Assembly: GCA_964492555.1 (NCBI GenBank)
Contig: CAZBKQ010000008.1
Span: 1-64,000 of the forward strand
Length of the DNA: 64,000 nucleotides
Reading direction: 5' to 3'
Origin: GCA-2709075 sp964492555
GTDB lineage: Bacteria; Pseudomonadota; Alphaproteobacteria; MPNO01; UBA2964
In this document: positions 34,026 through 42,613 of the stretch, piece after piece
Numbering within the stretch: position 1 is the first letter of the stretch
Layout: every line of letters begins with the position of its first letter
The notes under the pieces: model-generated
What the model was told of the DNA's origin: nothing
What the model saw: the letters and a program-made list of their open reading frames with translations, nothing else
The model's database searches: none
Made by a program: the position numbers and the translations under genes

Positions 34026-34730
34026 TCAATTCTTTTCCGCCGCCAGCCCCTGTTCCCAAAAAGCGATTTCCAGCCTTGTTGCCTCGGAAAAAGTACGTTT
34101 CAGACTATCCAGCCGGTCCCGCCCGCCCCGCTGCGCCGCCAAATTCTCGATATGCGCCGCGGCATCACGCGCGACCTGCTGGTATTCGTCACCGGCATAC
34201 ATCTCGATCCAGGCGGCATAAGGGTTTTGCGATACAGCCTCTTTAGACAATGCCGCGCCGATTTCGGCGTACCCCAACACGCAGGGCGCCAGCGCGACCT
34301 GCAAATCCAGCACATCCCCGGCAAGACCGCATTCCAATACATAACGCGTATAGGAGAGGGTCGCGGTATCCTCGGGCGTGTTTTCCATTTCCGCCTCCGT
34401 CAGGCCCCATCCCCGGCAAAATTCGACATGCAGCCCCATCTCAACGTCAACGATGGCGGCGCAGGCCGCTACCGCATTCCGGATATCGGAAAGCGAGTCG
34501 GATTTATAGGCCGCCAGGGCGTAGGCCCTCGTGAAATGGATCAGAAACAGGTAATCCTGCGCCAGATAATGGCGAAAACAGGCTTCGGGCAGGCTGCCAT
34601 CTGCGAGCCCTTCGACAAAGGGGTGGTGAAGATAAGCGCGCCATTCGTCCGTCGCGTGATCCCGCAAAGCTTCCAGAATACCGCCGGAAGGAAACAGCGC
34701 CGGATCAGCGGCAAACTCCCGTTTGTTCAT
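34026..34730 (-). CDS. tenA: TenA-family thiaminase II / aminopyrimidine aminohydrolase
   Basis: The protein has 234 residues, all-helical. The active-site Cys of thiaminase II is in ALAPCVLGYAEIG near residue 148, and HYLAQDYLFL near residue 53 contains the substrate-binding Asp and Tyr. It salvages aminopyrimidine from degraded thiamine. It lies 3 bp after the ferredoxin gene and 22 bp before mnmA. ThDP enzymes at 11.8-13.5 kb depend on the cofactor this pathway supplies, but the link is only inferred. Confidence 0.93.
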   Translation of the reverse strand: MNKREFAADPALFPSGGILEALRDHATDEWRAYLHHPFVEGLADGSLPEACFRHYLAQDYLFLIHFTRAYALAAYKSDSLSDIRNAVAACAAIVDVEMGLHVEFCRGWGLTEAEMENTPEDTATLSYTRYVLECGLAGDVLDLQVALAPCVLGYAEIGAALSKEAVSQNPYAAWIEMYAGDEYQQVARDAAAHIENLAAQRGGRDRLDSLKRTFSEATRLEIAFWEQGLAAEKN

Positions 34731-34733
34731 TTC

Positions 34734-35063
34734 TTACCCCTGTAGGTCATGCGTTTCAGAGGGCAGAGCGACCACCAGCCCATCCAGCGAGTCTGTCATG
34801 ACAATCTGGCAGCCGAGCCGGGACGTCGCCGTCACCCCCCAGGCAAGATCAAGGATCGCGTCTTCTTCCTCACCGGTTGGCTCAACCTTCCCGGCCCATT
34901 CCGGATCGACGATCATGTGACATGTCGAACAGGCCATAACCCCGCCACAAGCACCCTCGACCGGCAGATGATTATCCCACGCGATATCGAGCAAAGAATC
35001 GCCGGTTTGGCCGTCCAGCATTTGCCGGGTGCCATCGGGCAACACAAAAGTAACGGCTACCAT
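34734..35063 (-). CDS. [2Fe-2S] ferredoxin
   Basis: The protein has 109 residues. Cluster Cys are in ACGGVMACSTCH near residues 38-49 (C-x5-C-x2-C) and GCQIV near residue 86. It is an adrenodoxin/FdxB-type ferredoxin, as used in Fe-S cluster assembly. ATG 35063 is chosen because it gives the usual start; an upstream frame to 35123 lies inside the desulfurase gene. 5 bp after the cysteine desulfurase gene. Confidence 0.93.
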   Translation of the reverse strand: MVAVTFVLPDGTRQMLDGQTGDSLLDIAWDNHLPVEGACGGVMACSTCHMIVDPEWAGKVEPTGEEEDAILDLAWGVTATSRLGCQIVMTDSLDGLVVALPSETHDLQG

Positions 35064-35068
35064 TCCGA

Positions 35069-36190
35069 TCAACCCGCTGCCCGCGCCGACCGCCCCCGAT
35101 TGCGGGCATGCAGCTTTGACCATTCCGCGACAAAACCGTCGATTTCATCGGCCGTCGTCGTCCAGCCGAGGCTTATCCGAACGGCGCAGGTCGACAGAGC
35201 GTCATCGACCCCCATCGCGGTCAGAACATAAGGCGGTTCAACCCTGCCCGCCGCGCAGGCCGAACCGGCGCTGATGGCGTAGCCGGCGAGATCCATCCCC
35301 ATAACCTGCGTTTCCGATGTCAGCCCCGGCGTCGCGAGCTTGCTGGTATTGGGCAGCCGCGCCTGATCCGCGCCAAAAACTTCGATTGAGGGCTCTATTG
35401 CAAGAAGTGCTTCTTCAAGCCGGTCGCGCAACGCCGCCACGGCTCCGAATTCCGCGAGACCGTCAAGCGCCGCCTCTGCCGCGGCTCCGAAACCGGCAAT
35501 CCCGGCGACATTTTCCGTGCCCGCGCGCAGACCGCCTTCCTGCCCACCGCCATGGACGAAACGATTCAACAGCGTCCGGTCCCGTGCGACAAGAGCGCCG
35601 ACGCCCTGCGGCCCGCCGATCTTGTGCGCCGAAAGGCTGAGAAAATCGACATCCCATTCCGCCATATCGACGGAGACCTTTCCCGCAGCTTGAATAGCGT
35701 CGGTATGAAACATGGACCCGTATTTGCGGGCCAGGCGCGATATTTCTTTCATCGGCTGGAGAACACCGGTTTCGTTATTCGCAGCCATCACGGATATCAG
35801 TGTTTTACCTTTGCTGGCCGCCAAGGCTTCCTCCAGTAAGGAGAGGTCGATTACTCCGTTAGCGCCGACCGGAATTCTGACCGCATCGGAACGCGCCAGC
35901 AGGACCGCTTCATGCTCAATGGCGGAAATCAGAACCGTATCAGCCCCGGCACAACGTAATACCTGATTGTCTGCTTCGGTGCCGCTTCCGCAGAAAATTA
36001 CCCAGCCGTGCTCCGCCCCGACCAGTCCAGCCACCGAAGTCCGGGCTTTTTCGACGGTTGCACGTGCGGCCCTGCCTGTCGCGTGAACGGATGACGCGTT
36101 ACCGCCCGCAGCCATTGCCTCGTTGACCGCGTCAATCACCACGCCTCGCGTGGGCGCGGTGGCATTGAAATCGAAATAGACTTGCAACAT
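35069..36190 (-). CDS. Cysteine desulfurase (NifS/IscS family)
   Basis: The protein has 373 residues. The PLP Lys is in SLSAHKIGGPQG near residue 200. The persulfide Cys lies in GSACAAGRVEP near residue 320. Start YFDFNATAP is typical. It releases sulfur from cysteine for Fe-S clusters and thiolated tRNA. With the ferredoxin it forms an Isc-like pair, and with MnmA it forms a sulfur relay. No iscU, hscAB or suf genes are in the window. ATG 36190 selected from the family N-terminus. Confidence 0.94.
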   Translation of the reverse strand: MLQVYFDFNATAPTRGVVIDAVNEAMAAGGNASSVHATGRAARATVEKARTSVAGLVGAEHGWVIFCGSGTEADNQVLRCAGADTVLISAIEHEAVLLARSDAVRIPVGANGVIDLSLLEEALAASKGKTLISVMAANNETGVLQPMKEISRLARKYGSMFHTDAIQAAGKVSVDMAEWDVDFLSLSAHKIGGPQGVGALVARDRTLLNRFVHGGGQEGGLRAGTENVAGIAGFGAAAEAALDGLAEFGAVAALRDRLEEALLAIEPSIEVFGADQARLPNTSKLATPGLTSETQVMGMDLAGYAISAGSACAAGRVEPPYVLTAMGVDDALSTCAVRISLGWTTTADEIDGFVAEWSKLHARNRGRSARAAG

Positions 36191-36286
36191 ATAGATAATG
36201 GCCCATTTTGGCGAAAACCGACGGGTTGGAGATAGCATCCGAACCGCGCCGGTCAAAACGAATTCCCGATGAATGCAACAGCGGGC

Positions 36287-36316
36287 TTGTAATTGAGGGT
36301 GCCGTTTCTCTATATT
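36287..36316 (+). promoter_or_regulatory. Candidate promoter upstream of the alpha/beta hydrolase
   Basis: TTGTAA (36287-36292), 18-nt spacer, TATATT (36311-36316), about 110 nt before the hydrolase ATG. A plausible but unproven sigma-70 promoter. Confidence 0.4.
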
Positions 36317-36427
36317 CCCGCGCCTGATACAGGTTTATCCCCTTTCCGCCGGGCCACGCCACGGTTTTCGGTCCGCTGAATTGGTGCCGACATGGCGGCA
36401 AATTGAACAAGTGAAAGGCAATCGACG

Positions 36428-37096
36428 ATGCCAGAAGTGATTTTCGCGGGTCCGGAAGGCCGGCTAGAAGGACGTTATCACCATGCGCGCGATGAGAACG
36501 CGCCGATCGCCCTGATTCTGCACCCGCACCCCCAGCAAGGGGGAACGATGAATAACCGCGTGGTATTCGAGCTTTATAATATTTTCGCCAAGCGCGGTTT
36601 CTCCACGTTGCGTTTCAATTTCCGCGGTGTCGGGCGGTCTCAGGGAGAATATGACGAAGGCGCGGGAGAGTTGAGCGATGCGGCCTCCGCGCTGGACTGG
36701 CTGCAGGCGTCCAATCCCGATGCGCAGCAATGCTGGGTGGGCGGGTTTTCCTTCGGTGCCTGGATCTGCATGCAGCTTCTGATGCGGCGGCCGGAAATCG
36801 ACAGCTTTATTTCTGTCGCGCCGCCGACCAATAAATATGATTTCAGCTTTCTGGCGCCCTGCCCGTCATCCGGGCTTATTCTGCATGGCGCGAGCGATGC
36901 CATGGTCCCGGAAGATTCTGTCGCCGGGCTCGCGAAAAAGCTCTCCGCCCAGAAACGGATCGAGATTTCCTATAACGTCATAAAGGGCGCCAACCATTTC
37001 TTCCACGAAAAGGCGGAAGATTTGAGCGGTCATGCCTCGAAATATGTCGACAAACAATTCAAAAAGGTCGCCAAGGCGAAAGCCGGCGAAGACTGA
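36428..37096 (+). CDS. Alpha/beta hydrolase (YsgA/dienelactone-hydrolase-like)
   Basis: The protein has 222 residues. LHPHPQQGG near residue 33 gives the oxyanion region; the nucleophile Ser is in GGFSFGAW near residue 113, the Asp in HGASDAMVP near residue 155, and the His in KGANHFFHE near residue 190. This family occurs beside cysteine desulfurase and AnmK in many Alphaproteobacteria, but its substrate is not known. Divergent from the desulfurase gene, convergent with anmK (6 bp). Confidence 0.88.
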   Translation: MPEVIFAGPEGRLEGRYHHARDENAPIALILHPHPQQGGTMNNRVVFELYNIFAKRGFSTLRFNFRGVGRSQGEYDEGAGELSDAASALDWLQASNPDAQQCWVGGFSFGAWICMQLLMRRPEIDSFISVAPPTNKYDFSFLAPCPSSGLILHGASDAMVPEDSVAGLAKKLSAQKRIEISYNVIKGANHFFHEKAEDLSGHASKYVDKQFKKVAKAKAGED

Positions 37097-37102
37097 ACCG
37101 CA

Positions 37103-38224
37103 TTATCCCGGCGCCGGCCTGAACAATTTTCCTCCCGTCCGGGGCCGGTCCACACCCGTCGTCCCGGGTAAGGTCAGAGGCAACCCGTAAAGGTTCCTTA
37201 CGGCCAGATAGGCAAAGGCTTGCGCCTCCAGCGCGTCGCCATCCCATCCGGCCATCTCAACCGGATTGACCGGCGCGGCCAGCAGATCGCCCAATCGTTC
37301 CATCATAAAACCGTTCTTCCGCCCGCCGCCGGTTACCAGCCATTGACGGGGCGGTTCCGGCAGGAAATCGACCGCCCGGGCAATCGCCGCGCAGGTGAAT
37401 TCGAGCAGCGTCGCGGCGCCGTCCGCAGGCGACTGCCCCTTTACGGGCTCAATCGAAAAATCGATACGATCCAGCGATTTCGGCGGAAGCGTGGAAAAAT
37501 AGGGGTTCCGCAGAAGCCCCGCGACAATTTCCTTGTTCGCCACACCCGACCGCGCGAGCGCTCCGTCCCGGTCGAACCGTTCTCCCGTCTCGCATTCCGC
37601 CCATTCGTCGAGCTGACCACCGCCCGGCCCGGTGTCAAACGCCATAAGATTGTCATCCGACAATCCGATCCAGGTCACATTCGCGACGCCACCGATATTC
37701 AGCACCGCAAACGGGCGCTCCAGATTCCAGCCGAGAGCCGCATGATAAAGCGGTGCAATCGGCGCACCCTGCCCGCCATGCGCGACATCATTCCCGCGCA
37801 TATTCCCGACAACCTTTATCCCGGTGCGGTCGGCAAGCAGCTGCCCGTCGCCAATTTGCCAGGTACGCCCCTCACCGGGCTGATGCAAAATCGTATGACC
37901 ATGAAATCCGATGATGTCCGGAACCAACCCACCGGCCTGATCATCTTTCAAAAAACGCGCGACGGCGGCGGCATGGGCTATCGTCAATTCGCGTTCCACC
38001 GCATTGGTATCACCGTTACCGCCCAGAACAGCGCGCAGCGCATCGCGCAGCCCGTCGCTATAGCTCTCGAATTGGACCGCCCCCCGTTCCAGGACCGACA
38101 CACCGTCGCTACGAATTAGGGCAAGATCAATTCCGTCCAGAGAGGTTCCACTCATCAAGCCGAGCGCCCAGAGCGGACGGTGGACGGTTTCATCTGAATT
38201 GCGTGCGGGCTCGCCAATTGACAT
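37103..38224 (-). CDS. anmK: Anhydro-N-acetylmuramic acid kinase
   Basis: The protein has 373 residues. The nucleotide loop GLMSGTSLDGID is near residue 22 and the second ATPase segment FDTGPGGGQLDEW near residue 195. GFHGHTILHQP near residue 106 is also typical. It phosphorylates and opens 1,6-anhydro-MurNAc in peptidoglycan recycling. Divergent from tyrS, as in many relatives. Confidence 0.96.
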   Translation of the reverse strand: MSIGEPARNSDETVHRPLWALGLMSGTSLDGIDLALIRSDGVSVLERGAVQFESYSDGLRDALRAVLGGNGDTNAVERELTIAHAAAVARFLKDDQAGGLVPDIIGFHGHTILHQPGEGRTWQIGDGQLLADRTGIKVVGNMRGNDVAHGGQGAPIAPLYHAALGWNLERPFAVLNIGGVANVTWIGLSDDNLMAFDTGPGGGQLDEWAECETGERFDRDGALARSGVANKEIVAGLLRNPYFSTLPPKSLDRIDFSIEPVKGQSPADGAATLLEFTCAAIARAVDFLPEPPRQWLVTGGGRKNGFMMERLGDLLAAPVNPVEMAGWDGDALEAQAFAYLAVRNLYGLPLTLPGTTGVDRPRTGGKLFRPAPG

Positions 38225-38242
38225 GACGCCATGCTAAACCAC

Positions 38243-38272
38243 GCCGGAAATCGCGAAACCCCAATTTCCGGC
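38243..38272. repeat. 9-bp inverted repeat between anmK and tyrS
   Basis: GCCGGAAAT (38243-38251) and ATTTCCGGC (38264-38272) are perfect arms around a 12-nt spacer, in the 67-bp divergent region. It may be an operator; no known motif is recognised. Confidence 0.45.
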
Positions 38273-38291
38273 CGCAAGGCCGCCAGGCAAG

Positions 38292-39508
38292 ATGACCGAA
38301 TTCAAATCAGATTTTTTGCGTACGATTTATGATCGCGGCTATGTCCACCAATGCACGGACGAGGCAGCGCTTGACCATGAACTGGCCGAGAACGCGCCGC
38401 GCAGCGCCTATATCGGGTTCGACTGCACTGCGGATTCGCTCCATGTCGGCAGCCTCGTGCCGATCATGCTGTTGCGGCTTCTACAAAAATCCGGTCACAA
38501 GCCGATTGTCGTCATGGGCGGCGGCACGACCAAGGTCGGCGATCCTTCGGGCAAGGACGAATCACGCCAGATTCTGACCGAAGAACAAATCGCCGCGAAT
38601 ATGGAAGGCATCCGGACCATTTTCGAAAAGTTTCTGACTTTCGGGAACGGACCGACGGACGCCGTGATGATCAATAACGACGACTGGCTTTCCGGGCTTT
38701 CCTACATCCCGTTCCTGCGAGAGTACGGCAAGCATTTTTCGGTCAACCGGATGATGACATTCGAATCCGTAAAACTCCGGCTTGAACGCGAACAGCCGCT
38801 GAGCTTTCTCGAATTCAACTATATGATTTTGCAGGCCTACGATTTCCTGGAGCTCTACCGCCACAACGGCTGCATTCTGCAAATGGGCGGATCCGACCAA
38901 TGGGGCAATATCGTGAGCGGGGTGGAGCTCGGCCGCCGCGCCGACGGCGCATCGCTTTTCGGGCTGACATCACCGCTGATCACCACGGCGTCCGGCGAAA
39001 AAATGGGCAAAACCGCGCAAGGCGCCGTCTGGCTTAACGAAGCCCGTCTTTCGCCATACGATTATTATCAATTCTGGCGAAATACGGCAGACGCGGATGT
39101 CGGGCGCTTCCTGCGACTTTTCACCGAACTGCCGCTTGCCGAAATTGAAAAGCTTGATGCCCTGGAAGGCGCGGAGCTCAACGACGCCAAGAAGGTCCTC
39201 GGCTATCAGGCCACCATGTTGTGCCACGGCGAAGCGGCCGCCAAAGCATCCGAGGAAACCGCGGTAGCGACGTTCGAACAGGGCGCCGCGGATGCGGGGC
39301 TTCCAACGGTTTCGGTTGCAAGCGCAGAGCTGGATGGCGGGATGCCGGCCTTTGCCGCCCTTGTGACCGCCGGGCTTGCCAAAAGCAATGGCGAGGCGAG
39401 GCGGCTGATCCGGGGTGGTGGCGCGCGCGTGAATGATCAACCTATCGCGGACGAGACCACAACTATTTCCCAATCGGACGTGACCGAAGACGGAACCATC
39501 AAGCTGTC
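38292..39508 (+). CDS. tyrS: Tyrosyl-tRNA synthetase (C-terminus lost in scaffold gap)
   Basis: 405 residues are visible of an expected 415-420. The HIGH-type motif is in DSLHVGSLVP near residue 50, the tyrosine-binding segment LQAYDFL near residue 183 and QMGGSDQWGN near residue 196, and the KMSKS-type motif reads GEKMGKTAQG near residue 234. The S4 RNA-binding domain starts near residue 355. The last dozen or so residues and the stop fall in spacer 2. The gene is probably intact in the genome. Confidence 0.96.
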
Positions 39509-39608
39509 NNNNNNNNNNNNNNNNNNNNNNNNNNNNNNNNNNNNNNNNNNNNNNNNNNNNNNNNNNNNNNNNNNNNNNNNNNNNNNNNNNNNNNNNNNNN
39601 NNNNNNNN
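39509..39608. other. Scaffold spacer 2 (100 N), real missing sequence
   Basis: The flanks share no repeat. The 3' ends of both convergent genes (tyrS and the AsmA-like gene) are missing, so the true gap probably exceeds 100 bp. Confidence 0.9.
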
Positions 39609-42527
39609 AATATTCCCCAAAACGCTGTTGATCGTATAGGCCGGAACGATGGTGCCACTGATATCGAGAATATCGCGATTCAGATCGTAGCTCCCTTCGC
39701 CGGTAATCCCGAGTTCCGAACCAACCGCGCGGGCGTTGGCGACTCTGAGGGCATCGTTCTGCCACCGAAACGGCGCATGAAACCGCGCGAAGGCAACACC
39801 CTGACCGGAGAGTGTGTTCAGAATTCCCGACAAGGAAGCAAGAGTAAGCATGCGGGCGAGCACGGGCGCGTCGACCAGCGAAAAATCCGTCATTTCCGCG
39901 ACGCCGGCCCAACCATCTTTCGGTTTGGCGTTCAGCCTTTTTGCGAGGATCCTCAGCTTGCCGCCTTTAACGGCATCCGAAATATCAAAGAATTTCACCA
40001 CTTCGCCGGCGTCGTCGGCAGAAATCGATATTGTTTGATTTTCGGCGCCGGCATCGAAATCGATCTTCATCGGCATACCGGCAGGCAATTTCGAAACCAA
40101 ACGGGCTGACCGCCAACCCTTTGCATCACGGACGATCTTTCCGCTCACCGCGTTCAGGCGCGTCTCCTTGGAAAGGATAAGCCTATTCAATTCCAGATTG
40201 ATCGTCAGGGGCAACTGGTCCGTGGCGGTCGCCTCATTCAAACCGGCATCGAATATCCGGGACGCATCATAGGACCGTCCGCGGACAGTTATCGCGAGCC
40301 CGCCCGTTTCAGTATCGGGGGTCGCCACCAGCTGCAGATTGGTTTCATTCAACACAAAACTGCTCAGATCAAGCCGTATTAACCGGCCTTTGGGATCGAG
40401 CAACAATCCACCTGAGACCTTCAGACCGGCGGTTGCCATGTTGAAATTGCGAACATTGATTCCGCCATCCCGCGCGATGAACGCGGTTACCCAGCCAAGC
40501 GCGACCTCTCCAGGCGATTTATTCCAACCCAGCTCTTCGAATCGCATTGTCGCATCCTGCATCTGAAGTTTTGCGACAATCTCCATCGGTTTTCCGCCGG
40601 AGGGCTGAAGCAAGGCGAGGTCCACGCCGACCGGTCCGCTCAACCTTTCAGAAAAGAACCCGAAGCCGAATTCCTCCCATTGAGGCTGAGCGAGGACGCT
40701 CTTCGCCTCAATCTGCCGGACGTATTTTTCGTTCTGACCGAACCGTTCTATCCATCTTATTTCAGCGGGGGCTCCCAATATCCTGGCATCACCCGTTAAC
40801 TCCAACCCGGCAAGATCAATATTCATTGTAAAAGTGCCGTCGGTGACGTCCTTACCGGCGGCGACACCGGGAATCGCGGCACCGGTCATGCTTGAGGCCG
40901 CGCTCAGCTTGATATCGTCAAAGGTAACTGCGTCGATCAGCGGGACGACAAGGCGAAGACGAGTCCGCGCCTCCCCGCCAAGCGTCTTCGGGTCCAACCC
41001 GAAACGAGTGGCGTATCTCAGGCGCGGCACATTAATGATTCCGACCTTGTCCTTGAGCGAGCCAAGCAAGGTAACGTCTACTTTGGCGTACTCTTTCGAG
41101 CGGTCCAGCTCGGTCAGGGCCACCGTACCGGTCTCGATCGCCACGCCGCGCGACTCGCCGCCTTCCAGGCGGAACAATATCTGATCCAGTCCGATTTCCA
41201 CCGTCCCACGCGCCTGCACAATGGCGGGCATTCCGTCCATATAGGAAATCTTCACGCCGTCGATACGGGCTCGTCCCGCGAGTTTGGGAACACCGACAGC
41301 GCCCGTCTCGCCATCAACACGGATTTCGGCCGATATCCGCCCATCCGATATATCGCCCGCGGCAATATTCTTGATCACCCACCGCCTGCCGCCTTGCGCC
41401 ACATTTATGGGCCATAGGCGTCCGAGATCCTTAGCCTTCAGCCCTTCGAATTTGGCATCAACCGAGGCATCCAGAACGCCGTCTTTCTGCTGACCCGTCA
41501 CAGCGACATCTATTACCGGACCGTTCAGATCAAAGCGAAAATTCCGGATATCCGCGCGTTCATTCTCAAGATCGACCGTGCCGCGCAACAAAGCGGATTT
41601 CACGCGAATTTCCTGCTGCCAGAATTCCTTATCGTCGATCTGTCCGGCGCCGCTGGTCAGATGAAACCCGATCTTGCGTGGACCGCCCTGTGCCGACAGG
41701 TTCATTGTAACCGTCCCATCAAGGGCAAGCCGGACACCTTTGAGCGGCTTGAGTCTTCCTATCCGGGAAGCCAACGCATCCGGCCTCAGATTGGATAGAT
41801 GGACAGTAACAACGACTTGTTCATCAGCTGAAGAAAGGCTGGCGGAGCCATCCAGCTCCATCCACTTCCCCTCGATATCCAACTCGGCCGAGAATGTGGC
41901 CTGCGAACCCGCCGACCCGGAAAGCAGGATAAAATCCGTATTTCGCGCCTTCCAGAAGGCACCCGTTTTGTTGTCGTCGAGAACGAGATCCGCCCCGATC
42001 ACACTAATTCTTCGGAGATAGGTTATCGGCCGCTCGGGGTCGTCTTCGTCTCTCAACCCCTGAACGATTTTGTCAAAGAGACCGATATTGGCGGGGGCCG
42101 CGTCATTGTTACCGCGCATGGCGAACTGCACCGTGCCGTCGCCATTGCGTATCACCCGGACGGACGGACCAAGGATATCGAGAGAGCGCGGTGCAACGAC
42201 CCCGCGCATCAGGCCCCGAAAACTGAACCGAACCGAAGTCTCATCGATGTGAGCCAGGGTCCGATTATTCTGATCGACCGCCCGCAGCCCAGAAATCCGA
42301 AGGTCGAGAGCGCGCTCCCACCCCGCCCAAGATACATGCGTGCCGTCGATCTCGAGCCTAAAGGGCACGCCGAGACCGTTTAGCGCAAATTCAATATGAC
42401 CGTTGAGAAATCCAAGATTCACAGGCCCCTGCGACAGTCGCCAGGCGCAAAGCCCGGCCAACAGGCCAGCCCCCAACGCCGCCAGCAACAAGAATTCGAT
42501 TATGTGCCTGGTACTTCGACCGATCAT
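39609..42527 (-). CDS. AsmA/YhdP-like large envelope protein (C-terminus lost in gap)
   Basis: 973 residues are visible. One N-terminal transmembrane helix (residues 9-31) is followed by a very long beta-rich periplasmic region, repeated in character. The visible end (PAYTINSVLGNI) is the start of the conserved AsmA_2 C-terminal domain, of which some 40-60 residues are missing. Such proteins form bridge-like lipid-transfer tubes between inner and outer membrane. Divergent from glnE. The start ATG 42527 immediately precedes the membrane helix. Confidence 0.88.
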
Positions 42528-42613
42528 CGGTACTGATCCTGTTGGCTTGACCTACACATGCGCATCCCGCACTCTGCGACTGCACCGCGCCCGGTAGAAC
42601 CTACGCGTAGACA

